The position numbers were made by a program, and so were the translations under genes. Below, piece after piece: positions 27,809 to 36,118 of a stretch of DNA of 64,000 bases. The first letter of the stretch is position 1, and each line of letters opens with the position of its first letter. Source of the stretch: an uncultured Shewanella sp. (GTDB lineage: Bacteria; Pseudomonadota; Gammaproteobacteria; Enterobacterales; Shewanellaceae). Location of the stretch: positions 1-64,000 of the forward strand of contig CANNEE010000019.1 in assembly GCA_947503555.1 (NCBI GenBank). The letters run 5' to 3'. Below the pieces are notes generated by a model, which saw only the letters and a program-made list of their open reading frames with translations, had not been told where the DNA came from and searched no databases.

Positions 27809-28714
27809 TTGAAAGGCCGTCTCGCTGAAATTGCACTTTTGTTTGCCATGGTTTTATGGGCAAGCAGTTTTATTGCGCTAAAGGTGGCCTTTCAAAGCTA
27901 TGATCCTTGGACTGTGATAGCCGGACGCATGATAGTTGCTAGTATCTGCTTTTTAGCCTTTTGGAAAAAGCTGTTTAACTTCCATTATCGCGCAGGTGAT
28001 TGGAAAATCATTCTGCTATTGGTGTCGGCAGAACCCTGCCTCTACTTTATTTTCGAGGCCATGGCGCTGCAATACACAACGGCTGGCCAAGCTGGCATGA
28101 TCACCTCATTGGCACCGCTACTGACGGCAGTTATCGCTTTCTTTGTACTTGGAGAGCGGATTAATAAAATTGCCGCCTTTGGTCTGTGTATCGCTATCGT
28201 CGGCGTGTTACTACTAGGCTCAGAAGGCCATAGTACAGAGTCAGCACCGAATCCCATGTTAGGCAACACTCTCGAGTTCTTTGCCATGCTGTGTGCCGCC
28301 GTGTTTAGTATCTGCCTAAAAATTCTTAGTGAACGCTACTCGGCGCTGTCATTAACCGCATTGATGTCAGCCGCTGGCATGGTGTTTTTCACACCGATTG
28401 CATTAATCAAAGGTGGCCCGTGGGAGCTACATATACAAGCCCTTGGTGCCATACTCTTTCTCGGCTCCTGCGTCACCATAGGCGCTTACCTGCTTTATAA
28501 CTATGCCATCGCCCATATGCCTGTGACTCGAGCGGCTGGTTACATCAATCTGATCCCCGTCTTTACGCTGATCATGGCCTACTTAGTACTAGATGAGCGC
28601 CTTAGCTATCTGCAATTTGCTGCCTGCGCCATCGTCATGTTTGGTGTGGGACTCAGCCAGATAAGAACGAAGAAAGATAAACTTAACCAGCAACAAGCTG
28701 AACCGTCGAACTAA
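27809..28714 (+). CDS. EamA-family (DMT) transporter
   Basis: A 301-residue inner-membrane exporter with two EamA repeats (ten helices; ALQYTTAGQAGMITSLAPLLTAV in repeat one, PVTRAAGYINLIPVFTLIMAYLVLDE in repeat two). The start is TTG at 27809, decided by a strong AAGGAG about eight bases upstream. It is divergent from the AraC gene across a 198-bp region. The substrate is unknown. Confidence 0.82.
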   Translation: MKGRLAEIALLFAMVLWASSFIALKVAFQSYDPWTVIAGRMIVASICFLAFWKKLFNFHYRAGDWKIILLLVSAEPCLYFIFEAMALQYTTAGQAGMITSLAPLLTAVIAFFVLGERINKIAAFGLCIAIVGVLLLGSEGHSTESAPNPMLGNTLEFFAMLCAAVFSICLKILSERYSALSLTALMSAAGMVFFTPIALIKGGPWELHIQALGAILFLGSCVTIGAYLLYNYAIAHMPVTRAAGYINLIPVFTLIMAYLVLDERLSYLQFAACAIVMFGVGLSQIRTKKDKLNQQQAEPSN

Positions 28715-29040
28715 GGCGAATTTAAACCAAGCTCCACGAGTTTGAAACGTCACAAGGCGCTCCCACGCAATATCTGTACTCAGCCCTGGGTGACAGGTGC
28801 TCTGCTAGCTATCTACAGCGCTAGTCGAGTATATTGTCCAAGTACACTGATACGTGACGACTTTTCTTGCCCTTGCTCACATCAAGCGGCCTAACATCGG
28901 CTGATACCGCTCCCAAGAGGTTAAATGTAATAGATTGATTTAACTGCAATATAAATTTTTCTTTAAAATACTTTCGTCTTTTTTCGCTGACCTTCGTCTT
29001 ACTGGTGTAAGTGTTCTAACCTATACTCGGAGACAATCGA
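28715..29040 (+). promoter_or_regulatory. Intergenic region with the promoter of the GST gene
   Basis: There is no credible gene in these 326 bp. Just before the GST gene, a -10 TATACT (29022-29027) lies 17 bp from a weak -35 TTACTG (28999-29004), and CGGAG sits seven to eight bases before the ATG. TTCGTCTT occurs twice (28974 and 28993) upstream of the promoter and could be a regulator site. Confidence 0.45.
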
Positions 29041-29736
29041 ATGCTAAAAATTGTTAGCTTTACTATCTGCCCATTTGTACAACGTGTTACCGCGGCGCTA
29101 GAAGCCAAAAAAATTCCCTATGAGATTGAGTACATTAGCCTAAGTGATAAACCAGAATGGTTTCTTGAACTGTCGCCAAATGGTCAAGTGCCCCTGATGT
29201 TGACAGAAAATGGTACGGCGCTGTTTGAGTCCGATGCAATTATTGAATACATAGAAGATGAATACGGCCCATTGGAGCAAAATGTATCTAATGAGCAGCG
29301 AGCATTGGATAGGGCCTGGAGCTACTTGGCTTCAAAGCATTACCTAGTGCAATGTGGCACCATGAGCAGCAAAGATGCCAGCACCTTTACTGAGCGAGAA
29401 GCAAAACTCAAAGCGGCATTTGCTAAGGTAGAGAAACAACTCTCAGATCACTCAAGATTCTTCAAATCCGATACCCTAAGCAATGTGGATATCGCGTGGT
29501 TACCTTTATTGCACCGCGCTGCGATTATAAAACAGCATGTGGGCTATGATCTCTTATGTGAATTCCCCAAAATGCAGCAGTGGCAACAAGCCCTGCTCGA
29601 TACAGGATTAACGGATAAGTCTGTTGCCGATAATTTTATAGAGAAATTTAGCGATTATTATCTAACTAACACTTACCTTGAAGCAGGTAAGGATATTCAA
29701 AACGCCAGTTGTGACACCAGTAGTTGCTGTGGCTAA
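29041..29736 (+). CDS. Glutathione S-transferase family protein with Cys-rich tail
   Basis: A 231-residue protein with an N-terminal thioredoxin-like GST domain (~1-80; CPFVQRV with the omega/zeta-type Cys near residue 12, GQVPLML with the cis-Pro, ESDAIIEYI glutathione-binding) and a C-terminal helical domain. The last eight residues are CDTSSCCG, an unusual Cys-rich tail. The neighbouring sigma factor also ends in Cys residues (CSGC). Substrate not deducible; the pairing with sigZ suggests a stress or thiol-linked role. Confidence 0.85.
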   Translation: MLKIVSFTICPFVQRVTAALEAKKIPYEIEYISLSDKPEWFLELSPNGQVPLMLTENGTALFESDAIIEYIEDEYGPLEQNVSNEQRALDRAWSYLASKHYLVQCGTMSSKDASTFTEREAKLKAAFAKVEKQLSDHSRFFKSDTLSNVDIAWLPLLHRAAIIKQHVGYDLLCEFPKMQQWQQALLDTGLTDKSVADNFIEKFSDYYLTNTYLEAGKDIQNASCDTSSCCG

Positions 29737-29743
29737 ACTTAGC

Positions 29744-29776
29744 AATGAGAAATGCGCGACAAACGCATTTCTCATT
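29744..29776. repeat. Perfect 13-bp inverted repeat between GST gene and sigZ
   Basis: AATGAGAAATGCG (29744-29756) and its exact complement (29764-29776) flank a 7-base loop; a smaller ATTATC/GATAAT hairpin follows. There is no T-run, so it is not a typical terminator. It may attenuate or process a GST-sigZ transcript, or bind a regulator. Confidence 0.65.
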
Positions 29777-29865
29777 ATCTAATCGATAATCAGAAAACGC
29801 TTTGGCAAAGATGAGTTTGATAAAGGTAATTTTAATGAAAAAGATTTTGATGGCAGGATTAAATC

Positions 29866-30408
29866 GTGGATATTGAGAACATCTGGCGCAAATATGAAAG
29901 CAGCCTGAGGGGATTTTTACTGAAAAACATCTCAAATCCCGATGATGTGGACGATCTGCTGCAAGAAGTGTTGATCAAAACCTACCACAAGCTTCCTACA
30001 CTCAGAGATAGTAACAAGGTCAAATCTTGGCTATTTCAAGTGACCAACAACACCATTATCGATTTCTATCGAAGCTCAAAGCCCAAGCTCTCACCAACAG
30101 AACCAGAGCTTTGGCACAAGGAGCCTGAACAGCAAGTATTACAACAGCTTTCCCAGTGCATTCTGCCTTTTATTAGCGCTCTGCCCAAAGCTGATGCCGA
30201 CTTACTCACCGCCATAGAGATAGAAGGCTTATCCCAAAAAGAGTTCGCTAAAAAGGCTGGAATCAATTACTCCACTCTAAAATCCAGAGTTCAGAAAAGC
30301 AGAAAAGCGCTATTTGGCTTATTTAATCAATGCTGCACCTTTTCCATCGATAGCCAAGGCCGAGTCACAGATTATCAAGCCAAGAACAAGACTTGCTCAG
30401 GTTGTTAA
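29866..30408 (+). CDS. sigZ: RNA polymerase sigma factor SigZ (ECF type)
   Basis: A 180-residue sigma-70 family factor with region 2 (~5-70; DDVDDLLQEVLIKTYHKL, KVKSWLFQVTNNTIIDFYR) and region 4 (~105-155; LPKADADLLTAIEIEGLSQKEFAKKAGINYSTLKSRVQKSRKAL). Length and the C-terminal Cys pattern (CC, then CSGC at the end) fit the SigZ family. The start is GTG at 29866 with AGGA about eight bases upstream. A 13-codon ORF (29835-29876, MKKILMAGLNRGY) with its own AAGG overlaps the start in another frame and could couple translation. No anti-sigma gene is adjacent. Confidence 0.88.
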   Translation: MDIENIWRKYESSLRGFLLKNISNPDDVDDLLQEVLIKTYHKLPTLRDSNKVKSWLFQVTNNTIIDFYRSSKPKLSPTEPELWHKEPEQQVLQQLSQCILPFISALPKADADLLTAIEIEGLSQKEFAKKAGINYSTLKSRVQKSRKALFGLFNQCCTFSIDSQGRVTDYQAKNKTCSGC

Positions 30409-31041
30409 CCATCAACTCTATGAAGATAGATTACATTAACCTATCGCCAAACTGGCGGGTGCGGCTATATGAACACACAAATGTCGTGATCACATTGATA
30501 TGAATGAACGACGTTTGTGCAGTTACTACTGCGAGACGCCGTAAACACTTCCATGTGGGCTCTACCAAAACATCCTTGTTTTGAAAGCTCGCCGCCGCTT
30601 CTGCACTAACAGTATCTATCTCTTCTAATAAACGCCATTTATGAGAGCAAAATACTAGGCTGTAACTCATTTATACCTCAAAACGAGTTACATTCTATAA
30701 GCCTCCTTGGTAATAAGCTGTCAGTTGGCTCAACTTTACTAATGCATTAATGTCACTAATTCGCAGCTTTGAATGTGTCGTACTTTTCCCTGGGATTCAG
30801 GGCAACGACAAATTCTCTAGTAACCACGATGCCCCATTGAAGTTCCCGAATAGCCCTGAAGATATTCATATATAGCTGACAGACCTTTATCGCATGTCTA
30901 ACTCGAAAACGGTTCCACCATTTGTGCAATTTTCACTCTGGTGTTAGATTCGTAAAACCTAAATAACAAATCCGCTGATGATATTTACATCACTCAGTGG
31001 TAATAACAGCCTGTGAACGGGCGTAATAGGGAAAAGGAATC
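30409..31041. other. Gene-free 633-bp region, probable degenerate interspersed repeat sequence
   Basis: Only two weak minus-strand ORFs are present: 30431-30670 (79 residues, no ribosome binding site) and a 37-codon ORF near 30750-30880. Both read like translations of interspersed non-coding sequence, with short hairpins (CAAAACA..TGTTTTG near 30568-30585). I do not call genes here. The promoter of the downstream esterase-like gene should lie near 30960-31030, where TGATGATATTTACATCA forms a partial palindrome. Confidence 0.4.
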
Positions 31042-32220
31042 ATGGTTAAACAGACCTTAGGCCAGCTAAGAACACTCGCTGCGATGTTCATTACAGGGCT
31101 GATTTTGATATCGCCACTAAAAGCAAAAGAATTTACCCACCTCAGTAAAATAGAAAAGCTCATTGTTGAGTCAAAACACCTATCTACAGCCGCCACTTTT
31201 AATATCACCTTGCCACCTAGCTATGGCAAAAAGCCTGATAAGCGTTATGTAGTACTCGTAGACTTTCATCCTCGTAGCCAAGGTTATCTTAGCGGCATGC
31301 ACGACTGGATGAGCCATAACGGTGATTGGCCTTGGCTTGAAACCATCATAGTCACTCCCAATGGTGAGAGTAGCGAGCTAGGCCAGCTCAAGAGCACCAT
31401 AAGCAATGATAAGGTCGCCACAGATTTACTCGACTTTATTGAGCATGATCTTGTGGCCAAGGTTGATAAAACCTATCGCACCAATGGTTTTAAAATTCTA
31501 AATGGGTTTACTGGCAACGCTAGCTTAGCACTCTATGTGTTGCTACATAGGCCCGAAACATTTAACGCCTATTTTGCCGCAAGTCCGATTCTAGCTAACG
31601 ACTATGGCAAGCTAAGCTCTCAGTTAATTGAACAGTTAAAAGGCTTTCCTAACATCCAACGATTTCTCTTCCTATCCACAGGAGATAGCAATTTCGAGCA
31701 AAGACAGATTGCCCCCTTTAATCAATTTGTGGACAAACTCGAGGCCAATACGCCTAAGCAACTCGAGGTGAATATTAAGCGCTTTAATGGCTCCTATTAT
31801 ATGAGCCAGCCAGTGCTTGCCACGACCTATGCCATCGAAGGAGTATTTAACGATATTCACCAAACGCTAAAACCTGACTCAGCCATATCCCGTAAAGGTG
31901 TCAAAGCGATTTTAGATCACTATCAACACCTCAGTGACAACAAGTATGGCTTTGAAGTCACCGCCGAATACTCCTTAATGGCGCTCGCTAAGTCGCTACA
32001 ACAAACATCGCTTCCCGAGGCAATTAAAGTGTTAGAAGCGACCATTAAGGCATACCCAAAATCCGCGGGCGCTCATCATGATTTAGCCAACTTATATGCC
32101 GAAAACAAGCAGATTAAAAAGGCTATCGAGTATGAGCAACTAGCGCTAGATAAAACCAACCACCCTTTCTTTATCAACAAATACACGAAAGCGCTAGAAG
32201 CTCTTAAAGCTAAGCTATAG
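31042..32220 (+). CDS. Esterase-like alpha/beta-hydrolase with C-terminal TPR, atypical nucleophile site
   Basis: A 392-residue exported protein. A hydrophobic signal segment (~10-28, cleavage near LKA-KEF) precedes a putative esterase domain (Esterase D/Fes type, ~45-270) and C-terminal TPR-like helices (~320-385; EAIKVLEATIKAYPKSAGAHHDLANLY). Where the nucleophile elbow GxSxG is expected, the sequence is GFTGN, with Thr at 31510-31512 and Asn in place of the last Gly. It may be a pseudo-enzyme or use another residue. AAAGGA lies about six bases before the ATG, and a strong terminator follows. No operon partner. Confidence 0.75.
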   Translation: MVKQTLGQLRTLAAMFITGLILISPLKAKEFTHLSKIEKLIVESKHLSTAATFNITLPPSYGKKPDKRYVVLVDFHPRSQGYLSGMHDWMSHNGDWPWLETIIVTPNGESSELGQLKSTISNDKVATDLLDFIEHDLVAKVDKTYRTNGFKILNGFTGNASLALYVLLHRPETFNAYFAASPILANDYGKLSSQLIEQLKGFPNIQRFLFLSTGDSNFEQRQIAPFNQFVDKLEANTPKQLEVNIKRFNGSYYMSQPVLATTYAIEGVFNDIHQTLKPDSAISRKGVKAILDHYQHLSDNKYGFEVTAEYSLMALAKSLQQTSLPEAIKVLEATIKAYPKSAGAHHDLANLYAENKQIKKAIEYEQLALDKTNHPFFINKYTKALEALKAKL

Positions 32221-32236
32221 CTATGCCGAATACATT

Positions 32237-32259
32237 AAAGGGCTCCTATGAGCCCTTTT
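32237..32259. terminator. Terminator between esterase-like gene and glutamate-synthase-like gene
   Basis: AAAGGGCTC and GAGCCCTTT form a perfect 9-bp stem around CTAT, with T-runs on the plus strand. It sits between convergent genes. Confidence 0.88.
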
Positions 32260-32266
32260 GTTATGC

Positions 32267-33793
32267 TCACTGATACCGCTTATCCACTTCTGGCAGTGGA
32301 AACGCTTCACTCATAGCCTGAGGAATACCTTGGGCATCGATAATATTGGCGTGCTTACGACTCAGCTCTCTAGGCTCCTTAACACCACAAGAGTGGGCGA
32401 TAGTGCCGACCTCATGGGCGATATTCTTCGCAAAGTTTGCCACACGGTTGGCTTTGTTAGCGGGATCTAGCCCCTTTTGCAACTCAGGGTTATGGGTAGT
32501 GATACCTGTTGGGCAGGAGTTCTTATTACATTGCAGCGCCTGAATACAACCAAGGGAGAACATAAAGCCTCGTGCTGTGGTGACAAAATCCGCCCCCATA
32601 CACAGCGCCCATGCCACATCACTTGGGTTAATCAATTTACCCGAGGTAATCACTTTAATGCGAGATTTAAGGTTGTATTGCACTAGCTTATCAACCACCA
32701 GCGGCAAACTGCGCTTTAGGGGTAACCCCATAAAATCCATCAAACTTTGGGGCGCGGCGCCAGTACCGCCATCTGCACTATCTATGGTGATAAAGTCAGG
32801 TGCACTGGCCACGCCTCGGCGATGAATGGCACTACAGAGATCATCAATCCAAGCATCACTGCCTATTACAGCCTTAAAACCACAAGGTTTACCCGTCACA
32901 CTGCGCACTCGCTCTATCATGTCGAGCAGATCGTCGATACTGCGGATCTCTTTATGACCATTAGGACTAATGGAGTCTTCCCCTTCCGGAATACCACGAA
33001 TTTCGGCGATCTCCTTAGTGACCTTATCTCCGGGAAGAATGCCACCTTTACCCGGCTTAGCACCTTGACTCATCTTTATCTCAAACATGCGCACTTGCTC
33101 ATGGCTAGCAATTTTGGCCAGCTTCTTATCCGAGAGCTCTCCATGCTTATCCCTGACACCATATTTTGCCGTGCCTATCTGAAACACAATGTCGCAGCCA
33201 CTTTCTAAATGATATGGCGATAAGCCACCTTCTCCGGTATTCATCCACACACCCGCCTGTTTGGCACCATGGGACAAAGCCTTTACCGCAGGTACAGAAA
33301 GCGCGCCATAGCTCATGCCAGAGATATTCACTAAGGCATTGGTTTTAAAGGGCTGACGACAATGCCCCTTACCCACAGTAATGGAGCGTACCGGAATCGC
33401 ATCTTCGGTTAACGTAGGGAAAAGACAAGAGAGAAACACCACATCCCCAGGCGTATTCAGGGGCCGAGTCGAACCAAAGGCTATGGTGGAGTCGACATTT
33501 TTCGCCGCGCGGTAGACCCAAGAGCGTTGAGCACGATTGAAAGGCAACTCTTCTCTGTCTAAGGCAAAAAAATACTGACGAAAGAACTCGCCAATATGTT
33601 CAAAGAAATAACGAAAACGACCAATAATCGGATAGTTACGCCGTATCGCTTGGGAAGTTTGGGTCACATCGAGAATATACAGGTAAATAAGCACCAGTAC
33701 CCCGATACCCAATAAAAAGATAAAGAGTAAGGTACTTATCTCCAACACCTTAAGTGTGAATTCTTTTAGTGCGTCCATACTTTCAGGTTTCAT
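32267..33793 (-). CDS. FMN-binding glutamate synthase-family protein
   Basis: A 508-residue membrane-anchored protein. One N-terminal transmembrane segment (~17-38) is followed by a GltS FMN-binding TIM-barrel domain (~130-460; GEGGLSPYHL, GAKPGKGG, SADGGTGAAPQSLMD), and the iron-sulfur motif C-x5-C-x4-C (GCIQALQCNKNSCPTG) of the glutamate synthase large subunit. It lacks the glutaminase and C-terminal domains, so it is the stand-alone archaeal-type form; the true substrate is uncertain. The ATG at 33793 is chosen because of GGAGG five bases upstream; an upstream ATG would add 23 residues with no ribosome binding site. Confidence 0.85.
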   Translation of the reverse strand: MKPESMDALKEFTLKVLEISTLLFIFLLGIGVLVLIYLYILDVTQTSQAIRRNYPIIGRFRYFFEHIGEFFRQYFFALDREELPFNRAQRSWVYRAAKNVDSTIAFGSTRPLNTPGDVVFLSCLFPTLTEDAIPVRSITVGKGHCRQPFKTNALVNISGMSYGALSVPAVKALSHGAKQAGVWMNTGEGGLSPYHLESGCDIVFQIGTAKYGVRDKHGELSDKKLAKIASHEQVRMFEIKMSQGAKPGKGGILPGDKVTKEIAEIRGIPEGEDSISPNGHKEIRSIDDLLDMIERVRSVTGKPCGFKAVIGSDAWIDDLCSAIHRRGVASAPDFITIDSADGGTGAAPQSLMDFMGLPLKRSLPLVVDKLVQYNLKSRIKVITSGKLINPSDVAWALCMGADFVTTARGFMFSLGCIQALQCNKNSCPTGITTHNPELQKGLDPANKANRVANFAKNIAHEVGTIAHSCGVKEPRELSRKHANIIDAQGIPQAMSEAFPLPEVDKRYQ

Positions 33794-33943
33794 AGCGCCT
33801 CCAAATAAACGACAGCAAGAAGAGTTACCTGTGATGTTTTGGCCTTCAAAGTATGGCGTCATCTCTCAGGTATTGCCTAAAAGCAGACCCGACTTAGTCA
33901 CGTTTTATTTTCGTGCTATGTTGAATAAATTTACCCTTTGCAG

Positions 33944-34855
33944 CTAACCCCCTTGTTCAAATTGATAAAATACTTCTGTCAGCTCACTCGAATAATCCCA
34001 AAGCGCTTGCGCCATAGGTTCAGATAAGGCTTTATCGTCAGGAGTGGCTTTAACCGGCTTGCCACAAATACTGAACCTTGGGCCATAGTATTCACCGCCT
34101 AATGCGCTAGGATCGCAACAGGCTCTAAGCTGAGGAAGCACTCCCTTCTCTACTGGTGAGGCCAGCCATTTCGACAACTTACCGCCAACACCTATACTTT
34201 GTTGGCGCTCGGTTCCCGTCAGCCCAGGATGAGCCGCCAAAGACAGCGCATCTATCTTGTGCTGCTCAAAGTACCTTTGTAACTGAAAACTAAAGAGAAG
34301 ATTGGCGAGTTTGCTGTCACCATAGGATTTTATTCTATGGTAAGGCCGCCTGCGCCAATGAATATCATCCAGCATAATCTCACCAAACTTATGGCCACCG
34401 CTGCTGACCGTAACAACGCGCGACTGAGGCGTGTTGATAATCAGCGGCAGCAATAACCCTGTTAGACTGAAATGCCCCAAATGATTCGTAGCAAAGTGCA
34501 TCTCATAGCCATCACTAGTCCGTTGTAGCTCAGATAGATTAACCACACCCGCATTATTGAGCAGAATATTTAAATGACTATAGCGAGCGTTAAACAGGGT
34601 CACAAAATGTTGAATCGACTCCATAGATGTCAAATCTAGGCTTATCACTTCGATGTTATAGCTAACTCTTTTGTCCTTGATACTCGCAATGGCTTGCCTA
34701 CCTTTATGCTCATCACGACAGGCCATCACCACACGGCACCCAGCTTTGGCCAAAGCCACACAGCTTTGAAATCCTAAGCCGACATTGCCCCCTGTGACTA
34801 TGGCTATCTTATTTGTTAAATCGGGAATATTGGACATGCCCCAACACTGACTCAT
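33944..34855 (-). CDS. Short-chain dehydrogenase/reductase (retinol dehydrogenase-like)
   Basis: A 303-residue NAD(P)-dependent SDR with cofactor motif TGGNVGLG (~22-29), NNAG and catalytic YxxxK (SYGDSKLAN). It resembles the RDH/WW-oxidoreductase branch. The ATG at 34855 is preceded by GGAGG seven bases upstream, so I prefer it to an in-frame ATG 72 bp further upstream. It is transcribed divergently from a MerR-family gene through a promoter of MerR type, so it is very likely that regulator's target. Substrate unknown. Confidence 0.85.
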   Translation of the reverse strand: MSQCWGMSNIPDLTNKIAIVTGGNVGLGFQSCVALAKAGCRVVMACRDEHKGRQAIASIKDKRVSYNIEVISLDLTSMESIQHFVTLFNARYSHLNILLNNAGVVNLSELQRTSDGYEMHFATNHLGHFSLTGLLLPLIINTPQSRVVTVSSGGHKFGEIMLDDIHWRRRPYHRIKSYGDSKLANLLFSFQLQRYFEQHKIDALSLAAHPGLTGTERQQSIGVGGKLSKWLASPVEKGVLPQLRACCDPSALGGEYYGPRFSICGKPVKATPDDKALSEPMAQALWDYSSELTEVFYQFEQGG

Positions 34856-34896
34856 TCTTGCCTCCAAAACTAATGCTCGTTGTCTTTGGTCGAAGA

Positions 34897-34927
34897 ATAT
34901 AAACTGTGTGGTATACCACTCAGTCAA
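34897..34927 (-). promoter_or_regulatory. MerR-type promoter of the SDR gene with palindromic operator
   Basis: On the minus strand, -35 TTGACT (34922-34927) and -10 TTATAT (34897-34902) are separated by 19 bp instead of 17. The spacer contains the perfect 12-bp palindrome GTGGTATACCAC (34908-34919). An over-long spacer carrying the operator is the hallmark of promoters activated by MerR-family twisting. The same site lies just upstream of the merR-like gene and could mediate autoregulation. Confidence 0.85.
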
Positions 34928-34938
34928 GGGTCATTGTT

Positions 34939-35346
34939 ATGCGCATAGGTGAAGTGTGTAAAAGAGCACAGGTCAGCAAAGAGTTAGTCAGGCACTATGA
35001 ATCTTTGGGGTTAATCTCATCCATACCTATCCCAGCAGGGAATCGAGAATATCGCGACTTTGCCCCGGAAACGTTAGAGCGCTTGTATCTTATCCAAAAA
35101 GCGAAACGACTCGGTATGACACTCAAACAGATAAAACCGCTATTAAATGCTTTTATGAACGATAAGATGTCGAAACAACAGGCCTTAACCCTGTTGCAAG
35201 CACAATATGCGCAGATGGAACAAGTGATTCAAAACGCCAAAGAGGTACAAGCCATGATTAGTCACAGCATAGACAAGATCAACAACCCCCAAATAGCGAC
35301 CTTTGGCCAAGGTTTTATCGAAAAATTGGCATCTAATAAAGATTAA
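34939..35346 (+). CDS. MerR-family transcriptional regulator
   Basis: A 135-residue MerR-type regulator. The N-terminal winged helix (MRIGEVCKRAQVSKELVRHYESLGL, with GNREYRDF wing) is followed by the long dimerisation helix (~80-120). There is no Cys cluster typical of metal sensors in the C-terminal part, so it probably senses an organic or redox signal. The ATG at 34939 is chosen because homologues begin MxIGEV. Divergent from the SDR gene across an 83-bp region with a MerR-type promoter. Confidence 0.87.
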   Translation: MRIGEVCKRAQVSKELVRHYESLGLISSIPIPAGNREYRDFAPETLERLYLIQKAKRLGMTLKQIKPLLNAFMNDKMSKQQALTLLQAQYAQMEQVIQNAKEVQAMISHSIDKINNPQIATFGQGFIEKLASNKD

Positions 35347-36118
35347 ATGCCTTCTCTGCCCCTACAAGCAAAGAATATTAAGGCACAGCTCAATATACAG
35401 GCGCTCTTACACAAGACTGCACATACTCACTAAAGCTAAAGCATAATAAATCGCTTTACTTGAGTTTAAATTTAAACAAAAAAGACCATAACTTAAGATG
35501 GTATTACACCTGTTTTCACACTAAGCGTAATCACAGATATTAATATTAACAATAATTACAACTGATATTTCACTAGAACCAATAACAAAAGCACCAAGGC
35601 CAATTCTATTTATAGAACAAACTGGAAGGTATAAGTATTCAAATCTTTTTCAAATCACACGAGACAGCCAGCACTAATTTAAATTACACGGCTCGTTCCA
35701 CCCCTAAATAAGTAAATACTCTAGAAAACTCAAAAAGCACCTTTAAAATGTCTTTAAAATCACCCAAAAGTGAAGAGAAAGGCACAATAGATGTTTATTG
35801 TTTGTTAAATAAAATTTCATTTAAAGCTGTTTAAATTTAATGCTTACCAAACAAGAGGAAAGCTCAAAACTCTATACCTGGCAAGGGTTGAAACTCAGAA
35901 AGGTCTAACATATTGCTTAATAATTAACACCCCATACTGTAAGATTTACTGGTTTTTTTACAAAAACGAAACATGGAACACAATAGGCACAAATGATAAT
36001 GCGTGAGATCACACTTTTTCATCAAGACTGCTTATTTACCATGCTATTTATGACTTAAATATACCCGACCAAATATTTGGTCAATTTTATAAATATAAAT
36101 TCTAAAATTAGGGGTTAA
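35347..36118. other. AT-rich 772-bp gene-free region upstream of the endonuclease gene
   Basis: There is no credible ORF on either strand. It has AT-only palindromes (for example GTTTAAATTTAAAC at 35464-35477, likely by chance) and no clear terminator. The last 60 bp carry the control region of the endonuclease gene (see 36067-36082). Confidence 0.5.
36067..36082. promoter_or_regulatory. Perfect 16-bp palindrome upstream of the endonuclease gene
   Basis: GACCAAATATTTGGTC has exact two-fold symmetry and ends 36 bp before the ATG. The TTGGTC half could double as a -35 box. It is a good candidate operator. The regulator is unknown. Confidence 0.55.

Noticed and set aside
30431-30670. 79-residue minus-strand ORF
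   Set aside because: No ribosome binding site or family; sequence looks like translated non-coding repeat.
35464-35477. GTTTAAATTTAAAC palindrome as operator
   Set aside because: AT-only palindromes of this size are expected by chance in such AT-rich sequence, and no gene starts nearby.
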